Assembly: GCF_910587525.1 (NCBI RefSeq)
Contig: NZ_CAJULS010000054.1
Span: 1 to 14,520 of the forward strand
Reading direction: 5' to 3'
Source of the DNA: an uncultured Oscillibacter sp.
GTDB lineage: Bacteria > Bacillota > Clostridia > Oscillospirales > Oscillospiraceae
DNA: 14,520 nt
Below, in pieces: positions 7,575 through 14,279 of this stretch. A program made the translations under genes and the position numbers. The notes under the pieces were generated by a model. That model had not been told where the DNA came from, did not search any database, and was given only the letters and a program-made list of their open reading frames with translations. The number at the start of each line of letters is the position of its first letter. Position 1 is the first letter of the stretch.

Positions 7575-8855
7575 CTACGCGGCGCCCATCAATCTTGGCA
7601 AAAACATGATGACATCCGGAATGTAAGCCATCATCAGCGTGACAATAAAAGCCATTGCAATAAAGGGCAGCAGCTGCTTGGAAATACGTCCCAGCGGAAT
7701 TTTGGTGATATTTGAGGTCACAAAAAGCGTCATGCCCACAGGCGGCGTTACCAAACCAATGGTAATCATAATGCAGAACCACACGCCGAACTGGATGGGG
7801 TCCATGCCGGCCGCCATAGCCAGAGGCATCAACACCGGTGTAAAAATCAGCTGCGCGGCAGTGGCCTCCATGGAACAGCCCACAACCAGCAGGATTGCAA
7901 ACATCAACATGATGATGACGGCGCCATTCTGGGTGAAACCCAATACCGCGCCGGAGATTTTTTCCGGAATCTTGTCCACGGCCATGGTCCAGCCCATGAT
8001 ATTGCCAAAACCAATAATGATAAAGATACCAGCGGTTACGGGAACGGACTTCATCAGAACCGAGGGCAGCATGGTAATCTTAAATTTCCGGTAGATCAGA
8101 CCTGCTGCAATGGCGGCGGCCACAGCCACAGCGCCGGACTCGGAAGGGGTGAAAATTCCCAGCGTGATGCCGGCTACCAGAATCAGGGGAACCAGCAGCG
8201 CGGGGATCGCCTTTACGAAAGCGGTCAGGAGCGTCCCCAGATTGAAGCTCTCTGTACTGCGGGGCAGATCGAGGCGTTTTGTCTGCATCCGGATAATGAT
8301 GATATATCCCAGACCAATCAAAATGCCGGGGATCGCGCCGCCCATAAACATGGCGGTGACGGATACGCCGGAGAGTACGCTGAAATACACAAAAGTGACA
8401 CTGGGCGGAATCACAGGTCCCAGCACACCGGACGCGCACACCAGAGCGGCGGAAAAATCATCCCGGTAACCGTCGTGGATCATCTCCGGAACGATAACGG
8501 CGCACAAAATTGCGGCCACGGCGTTGGCGGAGCCCAGGATGGCGGAAAGAATCATGGCTACCAGGACCACCACATAGGCCAGTCCCCCGCGGAAGTGACC
8601 CACCAGGGCCCGCACAAGGTCAATGAGCTTTTGGGTTACGCCGCTGGCATTCATCAGCTCACCGGCTATGATGAAAAAGGGAATACAGGTCAGGCTGGAT
8701 ACGCTCATGCCGGCAAAAACCTTTTGGGTCACTACATTAAAGTATGAGTCCACGCCCATGACGGCGATATGAGTCAGACCGGAGAGCCCCAGAACTGCGC
8801 AGATCGGCACACCTAAAATCAAGGTTGCCAAAAACACGAGAATTACTACGATCAC
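7575..8855 (-). CDS. dctM: TRAP transporter large permease subunit
   Basis: The 426-residue protein is almost entirely hydrophobic, with about 11-12 membrane segments, and matches the usual DctM length. Family features include the N-terminal VVILVFLATLILGVPIC, PFFIIAGELMNASGVT, FSAALVCASGVLGPVIPPS, FTPSESGAVAV and GLVTPPVGMTLFVTS. DctM is the channel-forming subunit that moves an organic acid across the membrane with a sodium gradient. The start is GTG 8855, overlapping the dctQ stop as GTGA (8852-8855), with AAGGAGGAGGG about 10 nt upstream, so dctQ and dctM are coupled. It is the last gene of the minus-strand operon, followed by the convergent spacer. The substrate cannot be read from this subunit. 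Confidence 0.95.
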   Translation of the reverse strand: MIVVILVFLATLILGVPICAVLGLSGLTHIAVMGVDSYFNVVTQKVFAGMSVSSLTCIPFFIIAGELMNASGVTQKLIDLVRALVGHFRGGLAYVVVLVAMILSAILGSANAVAAILCAVIVPEMIHDGYRDDFSAALVCASGVLGPVIPPSVTFVYFSVLSGVSVTAMFMGGAIPGILIGLGYIIIIRMQTKRLDLPRSTESFNLGTLLTAFVKAIPALLVPLILVAGITLGIFTPSESGAVAVAAAIAAGLIYRKFKITMLPSVLMKSVPVTAGIFIIIGFGNIMGWTMAVDKIPEKISGAVLGFTQNGAVIIMLMFAILLVVGCSMEATAAQLIFTPVLMPLAMAAGMDPIQFGVWFCIMITIGLVTPPVGMTLFVTSNITKIPLGRISKQLLPFIAMAFIVTLMMAYIPDVIMFLPRLMGAA

Positions 8856-9388
8856 TCTGCCTCACCCTCCTCCTTGACCGGCGCCGCTTTGCCGTAGCTG
8901 CCGTTTTTGTAGCTGGCGGCGATCTGAAAATATTTCCAGACTGCCAGGATCAAAAGAATGCCCATGCCGATAACGATGGGAAGATATGCCCAGTACATGG
9001 AGACGCCAAGACCGATGCTGATCTGCCGCTGGATGGAGGGGGTCATGATCGTAGTGATCGAGTTTTTCAGCATGAACACGGCCAGGCCCAGTACAATCGT
9101 ATTGATGATAAGCTCCAGTATCAGGCGGACTTTTCCATAGGTATGAGTCTGCACTAAGTCAAACGACACCAGTCCGCCAGGATTCTGATACGCAGAGGTG
9201 CCGCCTAGAGAGGCTACGCCCACAATGCAGTAGCGGACCAGCTCGTCCGCCCAGGGGAAGGAGTACCCCAGCACATACCGGCGCACGATCTCCACCAGGG
9301 ACACCACCAGCATCACCGCGAAGAGAACCGCGCACAGCGCCTTGGCGGCGAGGCACAGTCCGTTAATGATTTTTGAGATAACTTTCAT
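8852..9388 (-). CDS. dctQ: TRAP transporter small permease subunit
   Basis: The 178-residue protein has four hydrophobic segments (about residues 11-33, 49-66, 86-106 and 128-150), the DctQ topology. FPWADEL between segments one and two is the signature of this subunit. DctQ pairs with DctM and helps dock the periplasmic-type binding protein. I chose ATG 9388 (MKVISKIING) rather than a longer frame opening at 9427, because AAAGAGGTG lies just upstream and the longer version would run through the dctP-dctQ hairpin and add a non-conserved proline-rich start. It lies 65 nt after dctP and overlaps dctM by 4 nt. Confidence 0.93.
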   Translation of the reverse strand: MKVISKIINGLCLAAKALCAVLFAVMLVVSLVEIVRRYVLGYSFPWADELVRYCIVGVASLGGTSAYQNPGGLVSFDLVQTHTYGKVRLILELIINTIVLGLAVFMLKNSITTIMTPSIQRQISIGLGVSMYWAYLPIVIGMGILLILAVWKYFQIAASYKNGSYGKAAPVKEEGEAE

Positions 9389-9410
9389 AGACACCTCTTT
9401 AAGTGGGAGA

Positions 9411-9428
9411 GGTGCCGGAAGCGGCACC
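9411..9428 (-). promoter_or_regulatory. Stem-loop between dctP and dctQ
   Basis: GGTGCCG (9411-9417) and CGGCACC (9422-9428) form a perfect 7-bp stem with a 4-nt loop; on the minus-strand RNA the loop reads CUUC. It begins about 25 nt past the dctP stop and ends before the dctQ SD. No T-run follows. Hairpins in this place often protect the 3' end of the upstream message, which would favour more binding protein than permease; that role is inferred. Confidence 0.6.
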
Positions 9429-9453
9429 CCTCCTGAATTGGGTCCGGTTCTGC

Positions 9454-10527
9454 TCAGCTCATTGCCTGAACGGCATCAATGAAGCCGGCAATCAGTGGAT
9501 CAATGTCGCGATAGCTGTCCCAAGTAGGCATAGCCACATTAATGAATTCCTGGCGCGCATCGCCCTCAATGGTGTTGATGGCGGTGCCGGAGGCCTCGAC
9601 AGCGGCGATTGCTTCCTCCTCATACTCGGGCAGATAAGTGCTGAAGAGGTTTTCGCTGCCCTTAGTATGACCCGCCACAAGGATTTCCTGCTGCTCGGGG
9701 GAGAGGCTGTTCCAGAAAGCCAGGTTATAGACCACAAAGCTGGGGAACGGATACATGCCAATCGTGGAGACATAGTCCAACTGTTCATAGTGCTTCATAG
9801 CGTAGATTGAGGTGAGGTTGATCTCCTCGCCGTCCACAACCTTGTTCTGCAGGGCCGAATAGACCTCGTTGTAGGCCACAGTCATGGGGCTGGCGCCCAG
9901 GTTGGTCATGACCTCGGTGAGCATATTGCTGGGCACGATGCGCAGCTTGAGCCCCTTCATGTCGGCCAGCGTTTGGATGGGACGGACATTGTTCGCAAAA
10001 TGGCGGATACCGTTTTCCTGCACGGCTACGATCTTCACACCCAGATCCTCGCCCACCTTGTCATAGATGGCCTGGGCGGCCTCAGAAGTCAGGGCCTTGT
10101 ACTCCAGATCATAGTCGGTGATAAGGAAGGGAAGCTGAAAGACCTCCATCAGGTTGGTGTAGGTGCTGAATGTGCTGGAAGAGAGGATTACACACTGAAT
10201 GGTGCCATCCATCACCTGCTGGATCATATCAAACTCGCTGCCCAGCACACCGTCAGCGGAGTATTCAAATGTGATTGTGCCGCCGCTTTGTTCCTGGATG
10301 TAGCTGATGGCATCCTGGTCGGCAAAGTAAGGGGGCATGGCGCTGCTGCCGTAATTGCCCATGACGATGGTGACAGGATTGCTGGCGGCCGCAGCGTCAC
10401 TGTTATCAGCCGTGCTGCCGGGATTGGCGGCAGCCGGGGGTGTGCTGTTGTTTCCTCCGCCGCAGGCGGTCAGAGCCATGGTCAGGCAGAGGGCAAGGGC
10501 CAACAGCATCGCAATTTTCTTTTTCAT
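9454..10527 (-). CDS. dctP: TRAP transporter solute-binding lipoprotein
   Basis: The 357-residue protein begins with a lipoprotein signal: a KKK start, a hydrophobic stretch and the lipobox LTAC, so Cys22 would be lipidated and the protein anchored outside the membrane. A Gly/Asn/Ala/Ser-rich linker (about residues 23-50) follows, then a DctP-family domain. This shows NGIRHFANNVRPIQTLADMK, then GLKLRIVPSN, in which Arg196 occupies the conserved ligand-carboxylate position, then YNEVYSALQNKVVDGEE. It binds a small carboxylated substrate and delivers it to DctQM; which one cannot be told. ATG 10527 has AGGAGG at a good distance (plus-strand 10534-10539). It follows the DUF6282 gene by 44 nt. 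Confidence 0.95.
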   Translation of the reverse strand: MKKKIAMLLALALCLTMALTACGGGNNSTPPAAANPGSTADNSDAAAASNPVTIVMGNYGSSAMPPYFADQDAISYIQEQSGGTITFEYSADGVLGSEFDMIQQVMDGTIQCVILSSSTFSTYTNLMEVFQLPFLITDYDLEYKALTSEAAQAIYDKVGEDLGVKIVAVQENGIRHFANNVRPIQTLADMKGLKLRIVPSNMLTEVMTNLGASPMTVAYNEVYSALQNKVVDGEEINLTSIYAMKHYEQLDYVSTIGMYPFPSFVVYNLAFWNSLSPEQQEILVAGHTKGSENLFSTYLPEYEEEAIAAVEASGTAINTIEGDARQEFINVAMPTWDSYRDIDPLIAGFIDAVQAMS

Positions 10528-10571
10528 ACAATACCTCCTGAAATTTATAATTCGGGCACCCCTCCTGGAGT

Positions 10572-11450
10572 TCAGACGCCCAGCAGGGCGGCGGGGTTCT
10601 TTTTGGCAATGAGATCAATATCAGCTTCCGACAGACCGAACTTGTCCATCAGCAGGCGGATGAAGCGGTACATCCCTTCCACGGGGGAGCCGTTGCCCCG
10701 CTGCCCCAGATCGGAATCCAGGATCATGCGCTCCAGCGGGACCGCCTTGAGCATATCCGCAATTACTTGGTCATCCAGGCTGCCCAGCTTGGAACCGGAG
10801 GTAAACACGCACACGTTCAGCTCGATGAACGCGCCCATTTCTGCCCACTTGGTCATCTGCTCATAGGTTGCCCCAATATGGAACTGCGGATGATTGACCA
10901 GAATGCGTTTTACCCCCAGCTCCACGGCCTTTTCCACCAGATGGTCTACCTCCCAGGCGGTGGCATGGCCTGTGCCCAGAACCACATCCTTTTCGGCAAT
11001 GAGCTTCAGGACCTCCACAGCGGCAGGGTCCATGACGCCGTCCTCGTCCACATACACTACGGGAACTTCGGGCACGGACATCTTGCCGGCGCCTACGAAG
11101 CTGCCCTTGTGGTGGTCGATATGGTTCTTCGAGGAGACAGTGGGGAAGTAGATGATCTTGGCGCCCATGTTGATGGCGGCATCCACTGCCATGCAGTTGA
11201 AAAGACCGACGGCATTGTTCAGCGCCATGGAACTGTAAATCTCAACGCCGTTGGCATCGCAGTGCTTCTGGACCATATTTACTCCCATACAGGAGGGGAA
11301 ATAGTGGTCCTTTACCAAAAAGCCCCGGTATCCGGCCACCACAGCCTCCCTGAGCATATCCGCGGCATCCACTTCACGGTTGGCTACGGAGGGGCCGGCA
11401 TGGACGTGGATATCCAGAATACCTTTGAGGATTTCTCTTTCATTAAACAT
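10572..11450 (-). CDS. DUF6282 family amidohydrolase-like protein
   Basis: The 292-residue protein looks like a metal-dependent hydrolase of the amidohydrolase/PHP type with a TIM-barrel fold. Strand-end metal motifs appear in the usual order: DIHVHAGPS (His15, His17), VKDHYFPS (Lys47, His49), GTGHAT (His162), NHPQFHIG (His187, His191) and DSDLGQRGN (Asp245). The HVHAGPS start and the DSDLGQ motif fit DUF6282, a family with no established reaction that I know of. It likely hydrolyses or decarboxylates a small cyclic or acyl compound in the cytoplasm. ATG 11450 has AAAGGAG about 10 nt upstream. It lies between a cupin gene and a TRAP transporter with 44-nt gaps, so it probably acts on the imported substrate. 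Confidence 0.85.
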   Translation of the reverse strand: MFNEREILKGILDIHVHAGPSVANREVDAADMLREAVVAGYRGFLVKDHYFPSCMGVNMVQKHCDANGVEIYSSMALNNAVGLFNCMAVDAAINMGAKIIYFPTVSSKNHIDHHKGSFVGAGKMSVPEVPVVYVDEDGVMDPAAVEVLKLIAEKDVVLGTGHATAWEVDHLVEKAVELGVKRILVNHPQFHIGATYEQMTKWAEMGAFIELNVCVFTSGSKLGSLDDQVIADMLKAVPLERMILDSDLGQRGNGSPVEGMYRFIRLLMDKFGLSEADIDLIAKKNPAALLGV

Positions 11451-11494
11451 GATATCGACTCTCCTTTGTCTCGGCTATATCCTGAATCAAAATA

Positions 11495-11875
11495 TTACTT
11501 TTTCAGGCTGGCCAGGAACTCCGTGTACTTCTCCTTAAACTCAGGCCGGGGAGTCCCAAAGATATCCATCTGGAAGCAGGGGATGTCGGTGTCATGCACG
11601 TCAATGTAATGTTCCACGCCGCTGGGTACTACCACAAATCCGCCGGGGGTCAGATGATAAGGGGTGCCGTCCACATAATAATCGCATTCGCCTTCAATGA
11701 CAAGGGCAACCTGCTCTTCGGGGTGGGAATGGGGCTTTTTTTCATGCCCGGCGAGGACCTGGCCCAGCGTAACAGTCACGTCGTCGGCGCCCATCGCCAG
11801 GGTTACCTGCTTGATTCCCTCCCGAAGGGGACGCCAGGGCATTTGATTCCAGTTTCCAGACATAATTTCACTCAT
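11495..11875 (-). CDS. Small cupin-domain protein
   Basis: This 126-residue protein is a single-domain cupin. Motif 1 is KPHSHPEEQVALVIEGE, with His49, His51 and Glu53/Glu54 or Gln55 as metal-ligand candidates. Motif 2 is PGGFVVVPSGVEHYI, with His89. Such proteins may be isomerases, decarboxylases, dioxygenases or sugar-acid binding enzymes; the sequence does not decide. It is the first gene of the minus-strand operon with the DUF6282 enzyme and the TRAP genes, so it probably handles the same substrate. ATG 11875 is preceded by GAGGAGG (plus-strand 11884-11890) at 8 nt. The length and absence of a DNA-binding domain argue against a cupin-type regulator. Confidence 0.9.
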   Translation of the reverse strand: MSEIMSGNWNQMPWRPLREGIKQVTLAMGADDVTVTLGQVLAGHEKKPHSHPEEQVALVIEGECDYYVDGTPYHLTPGGFVVVPSGVEHYIDVHDTDIPCFQMDIFGTPRPEFKEKYTEFLASLKK

Positions 11876-11891
11876 GATCGTTTCCTCCTCA

Positions 11892-11941
11892 AAATAGTAA
11901 CATAGTTCTGCCTGTCCGAGCTTGGAGCAGGTTTACTATTT
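11892..11941 (-). promoter_or_regulatory. Inverted repeat in the 5' leader of the cupin operon
   Basis: AAATAGTAA (11892-11900) and TTACTATTT (11933-11941) form a perfect 9-bp dyad immediately upstream of the cupin SD. Inside it, on the minus strand, CCTG and TCC pair with GGA and CAGG around a 6-nt loop, leaving one bulged C. As RNA it would be an extended stem-loop next to the ribosome site; as DNA it could be an operator. I cannot assign it to a known riboswitch. Confidence 0.5.
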
Positions 11942-11958
11942 GTTGAAGCAATTTTTAG

Positions 11959-11970
11959 GCCAATTTTGGC
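11959..11970. promoter_or_regulatory. Short dyad upstream of the cupin operon
   Basis: GCCAA-TT-TTGGC is a 5-bp-arm palindrome between the inferred transcription start (near 12026) and the cupin gene. A protein-binding site is possible; nothing else supports it. Confidence 0.3.
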
Positions 11971-12032
11971 GGTTACGCATAAAAGATTGAAAAGGCTGCG
12001 GGAATTCGGAAAAGAAAAAACGTATACATACA

Positions 12033-12067
12033 ATATTAGCAGGGGGAATATCCCGCAAAGTTGTCAA
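12033..12067 (-). promoter_or_regulatory. Candidate promoter of the cupin-DUF6282-TRAP operon
   Basis: On the minus strand an extended -10, TGCTAATAT (12041 down to 12033), would start transcription near 12026, leaving a leader of about 150 nt. A perfect TTGACA lies upstream (12067 down to 12062), but the spacing is 23 bp, too long for a normal -35 pairing, so activity would rely on the extended -10 or on an activator. A GGGA-ATA-TCCC dyad (12044-12054) fills the spacer and is a candidate operator. Confidence 0.5.
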
Positions 12068-12087
12068 GAATTCACAAAAGAAATGAA

Positions 12088-12130
12088 AAAGTAATTCATT
12101 TTTGACTTACTTTATAAGAATTTGATCAAA
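12088..12130. promoter_or_regulatory. AT-rich control region with two dyads, upstream of the AEC gene
   Basis: AAAGTAA (12088-12094) and TTACTTT (12107-12113) form a 7-bp dyad, and TTTGATCAAA (12121-12130) is a perfect 10-bp palindrome. TTGACT occurs at 12102-12107 on the plus strand, but no acceptable -10 follows at 16-18 bp, so I do not call a plus-strand promoter. The region lies between two divergent transcription units and probably serves both. Confidence 0.4.
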
Positions 12131-12150
12131 AATGACTTGATCCGTGTTTG

Positions 12151-12188
12151 CTCCGGGAGACGCCGGGGGCCGGCGGCAAGCGGCTCCC
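12151..12188 (+). other. GC-rich nested stem in the probable AEC leader
   Basis: GGGAG (12155-12159) can pair with CTCCC (12184-12188), and inside it GCCGG (12162-12166) pairs with CCGGC (12170-12174) around GGG. This very GC-rich block contrasts sharply with the AT-rich DNA just before it. It would be a stable RNA structure ahead of the small ORF at 12222. No known riboswitch class recognised. Confidence 0.4.
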
Positions 12189-12221
12189 ACATGACGCAGC
12201 GATATTTGAGGAGAACATACC

Positions 12222-12305
12222 GTGAGAAGAGTTGGCAAGGTCTTTGCTTTATACCAGGGAGAACGGACAGCCGTATCCGGCAGAAGCCGGGTCTCTAAAT
12301 TTTGA
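12222..12305 (+). CDS. Possible 27-codon leader ORF upstream of the AEC permease
   Basis: GTG 12222 is preceded by GAGGAG (12208-12213) at 8 nt, a better ribosome site than the AEC gene itself has. The frame runs 27 codons (start VRRVGKVFALYQGERT, end RVSKF) to TGA 12303-12305, and the AEC ATG is 25 nt further on. The peptide is basic and resembles nothing I know; it has no run of one amino acid as in amino-acid attenuators. Its 3' end overlaps the stem at 12277-12290. It may be a leader peptide that couples or controls AEC translation, or chance. Confidence 0.3.
   Translation: MRRVGKVFALYQGERTAVSGRSRVSKF
12277..12290 (+). other. Small stem-loop at the end of the leader ORF
   Basis: CCGGC (12277-12281), loop AGAA, GCCGG (12286-12290); one or two more pairs are possible. 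TCTCTAAATTTT follows, a loosely T-rich stretch, so it could act as a weak attenuator before the AEC gene. Confidence 0.3.
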
Positions 12306-12330
12306 CAGAAAGCCGTGATTTTACGTGGAA

Positions 12331-13248
12331 ATGGTCAAAACAATTTTCGGCCTCCAGGTCATGCTGCTGCTGTTGGTAGCCGCAGGAGCCGGCGGGCGAA
12401 GACTGGGAATCATTGCGGAAGGATTCAGCGATGGGCTTTCGGGATTTTTAATGAAACTGGTGCTTCCGTGCAGTATTTTCAGCGCCTTCCTGGAGGGAAT
12501 GGATAAGAATATCTGGCAGTTGTCGGCACAGATCATAGCTGCAACAGCGGCAGTACATATCTTTTACATTCTGTTGGGAATGATGCTGTACCATCGGGCT
12601 GATCCGCAGCGCCGCGCGGTATTGAAATTTGCCGTCCTGTGCCCCAATACGAACTTTATGGGGATGCCGGTGATCGGCGGCATTTATGGCGACGCGGGCG
12701 TGATGCTGCTCTCCATTGCGCTGGTACCCGCCAGAATTTTTGTCATGACGGTGGGAATCTCCTATTTTTTGAGCGGCGGCGGCCTGTCGCGGCTCAAAGG
12801 ACTGGTGCGCAATCCCTCCATCTGGGCGGTAGCCGCCGGCATGGCGGTGAATTTTATGGGCTGGACCCTTTGGGAACCACTGGAAAAAGCGGTTTCTGCC
12901 CTGGGAAGCTGCAATACGCCTCTGGCCATGGTGCTCATAGGCACAGTGGTGGCCTCCCTGCGCCGGGAGATGGTGACAGACCAAAGCGTCTGGCGGTTTT
13001 GCCTTTTGCGGCTGGCGCTGATCCCCGCGGCGGTAATCCTGGCCCTGTGGATTTTGGGTGTACGCGGCACAGCGGCTGGCGTGACGGCCACCATGAGCGC
13101 TCTGCCGGCCGGGGCGATGACGGTGATCTTTTCAAAGTCTTACGGGCAGGACGACGCCTTTGCCGCCGCCTGCGTTATCGTCAGCACGCTGGTCTCCGTG
13201 TTCACGATCCCGCTGATCACCGCGGTATGCAGCCTGCTTCTAGTCTGA
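12331..13248 (+). CDS. AEC family (auxin efflux carrier-like) transporter
   Basis: The protein of 305 residues (307 if GTG 12325 is used) has about ten membrane segments in two repeats. Family marks are LPCSIFSAF in the first half, then CPNTNFMGMPVIGGIYGDAG (about residues 103-122) with the conserved Asn and Pro that break a helix, and CNTPLAMVLIGTVVA in the second half. AEC proteins of bacteria move organic acids such as malate or malonate, or amino acids; substrate not assigned here. I prefer ATG 12331, whose MVKTIFGLQVMLLLL matches usual AEC starts; an in-frame TGA at 12316 limits the 5' end. No good SD precedes either start, which is unusual in this window. The gene is divergent from the cupin operon and convergent with the BKACE gene. 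Confidence 0.9.
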   Translation: MVKTIFGLQVMLLLLVAAGAGGRRLGIIAEGFSDGLSGFLMKLVLPCSIFSAFLEGMDKNIWQLSAQIIAATAAVHIFYILLGMMLYHRADPQRRAVLKFAVLCPNTNFMGMPVIGGIYGDAGVMLLSIALVPARIFVMTVGISYFLSGGGLSRLKGLVRNPSIWAVAAGMAVNFMGWTLWEPLEKAVSALGSCNTPLAMVLIGTVVASLRREMVTDQSVWRFCLLRLALIPAAVILALWILGVRGTAAGVTATMSALPAGAMTVIFSKSYGQDDAFAAACVIVSTLVSVFTIPLITAVCSLLLV

Positions 13249-13260
13249 AAACGCCCAAAA

Positions 13261-13299
13261 CGGAACTGCCGGAATATTCTCCGGCAGCTCCGTTTTTTT
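13261..13299 (+). terminator. Strong intrinsic terminator, bidirectional
   Basis: CGGAACTGCCGGA (13261-13273) pairs with TCCGGCAGCTCCG (13280-13292) with one mismatch, a 6-nt loop and a run of seven T (13293-13299) directly after. It ends the AEC transcript. On the minus strand the same stem is followed by TTTT, so it can also end the BKACE transcript whose stop is at 13313. Confidence 0.92.
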
Positions 13300-13312
13300 G
13301 CGCCGCCAGTAT

Positions 13313-14236
13313 TCAGACGGAGAGCGCTCCCTTCAGCCCCATCATCGCCCGGACCTCAGCGGAGGTCGCGATTTCCAGCCCCAGCGCATCGGCGATATTT
13401 CGCACGGCCAGCACCTGATCCGCACTGGACTGGGCCAGTACATGGGCGCGAAGATAGAGGTTGTCCTCCAAGCCCACCCGCACATTGCCGCCTAAGGCCA
13501 GCGTCGCGGCGGCCATCGGCATCTGGTAGCGGCCCGCGGCAGCCACAGACCAGAAGAAATGATCTTCACCCAGCAGCAGATCCGCGGTCTCTTTCAAAAA
13601 CAGCAGGTTTTTTACCGAGGCGGGAATGCCGCCCTGGATTCCCATGACAAACTGCATGTAGACAGGTGTTTGAATCACCCCTTTCTTCACAAAATAGGCA
13701 ATGTTGTTGATCATGCCGGGATCATAGACTTCAAATTCCGGACGCGTACCGTTGGCATTCATGGTGCGGACATAGGTTTCAAGTCCGGTGTATGTGTTGG
13801 AAAAGGTGTTGTTTCGAGTACCGGTGAGATAGGGCTTTTCCCAGCCGCAGCCGTCCGGGATTTTCTCGGCAATATCCGCCAGCACAAAGTTCATGGAGCC
13901 GGCGTTGCAGGTGGCCAGTTCCGGCTGCAGGGCGGGAATCGGCGCTAACCGCTCTTCCAATGACATCATCTGACTGGCGCCGGTGGTGACACAGCAGATC
14001 ATGTCACAGCGGCGCTGGATTCCGGACACCACCTCCCGCATCAGCTCAATAGACGCGTCAGGAGCGCCCGTCTTGGGATCACGGGTGTGAAGATGACAGG
14101 TAGCCGCGCCAGCCTCATAGGCGCGGACGGCGTCCTCAATGATCTGCTGCGGTGTAATGGGCAGATAGGGACTCATGCTGGGAACATGGACCGCTCCGGT
14201 AATGGCGGCAGTAATAAAGATTTTCCTGTTTCTCAT
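13313..14236 (-). CDS. BKACE (DUF849) beta-keto acid cleavage enzyme
   Basis: The 307-residue protein belongs to the family of 3-keto-5-aminohexanoate cleavage enzyme (Kce). These zinc enzymes condense a beta-keto acid with acetyl-CoA and release acetoacetate plus a new CoA ester. The start KIFITAAITGAVHVP and CHLHTRD (His48, His50 as zinc ligands) are typical, as are YDPGMINN, MQFVMGIQGGIPA and NVRVGLEDNLYL, whose Glu lies near the active site in the family. The start at ATG 14236 has AGGAGG (plus-strand 14246-14251) 9 nt before it; a longer frame opening at 14320 would add a non-conserved arginine-rich leader running through the promoter. It is a single gene here with no lysine-fermentation partners, so the true keto acid is open. 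Confidence 0.93.
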   Translation of the reverse strand: MRNRKIFITAAITGAVHVPSMSPYLPITPQQIIEDAVRAYEAGAATCHLHTRDPKTGAPDASIELMREVVSGIQRRCDMICCVTTGASQMMSLEERLAPIPALQPELATCNAGSMNFVLADIAEKIPDGCGWEKPYLTGTRNNTFSNTYTGLETYVRTMNANGTRPEFEVYDPGMINNIAYFVKKGVIQTPVYMQFVMGIQGGIPASVKNLLFLKETADLLLGEDHFFWSVAAAGRYQMPMAAATLALGGNVRVGLEDNLYLRAHVLAQSSADQVLAVRNIADALGLEIATSAEVRAMMGLKGALSV

Positions 14237-14279
14237 CAGAGCATACCTCCTAAGCTGTTTTGGTTCGTTCCTTTGTCTC

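Noticed and set aside
12102..12130. Plus-strand promoter built on TTGACT for the AEC gene
   Set aside because: No hexamer resembling TATAAT lies at 16-18 bp; TATAAG at 12113-12118 is only 5 bp away.
12130..12330. Known riboswitch or T-box in the AEC leader
   Set aside because: I could not find the conserved cores of familiar classes; only simple stems are visible.
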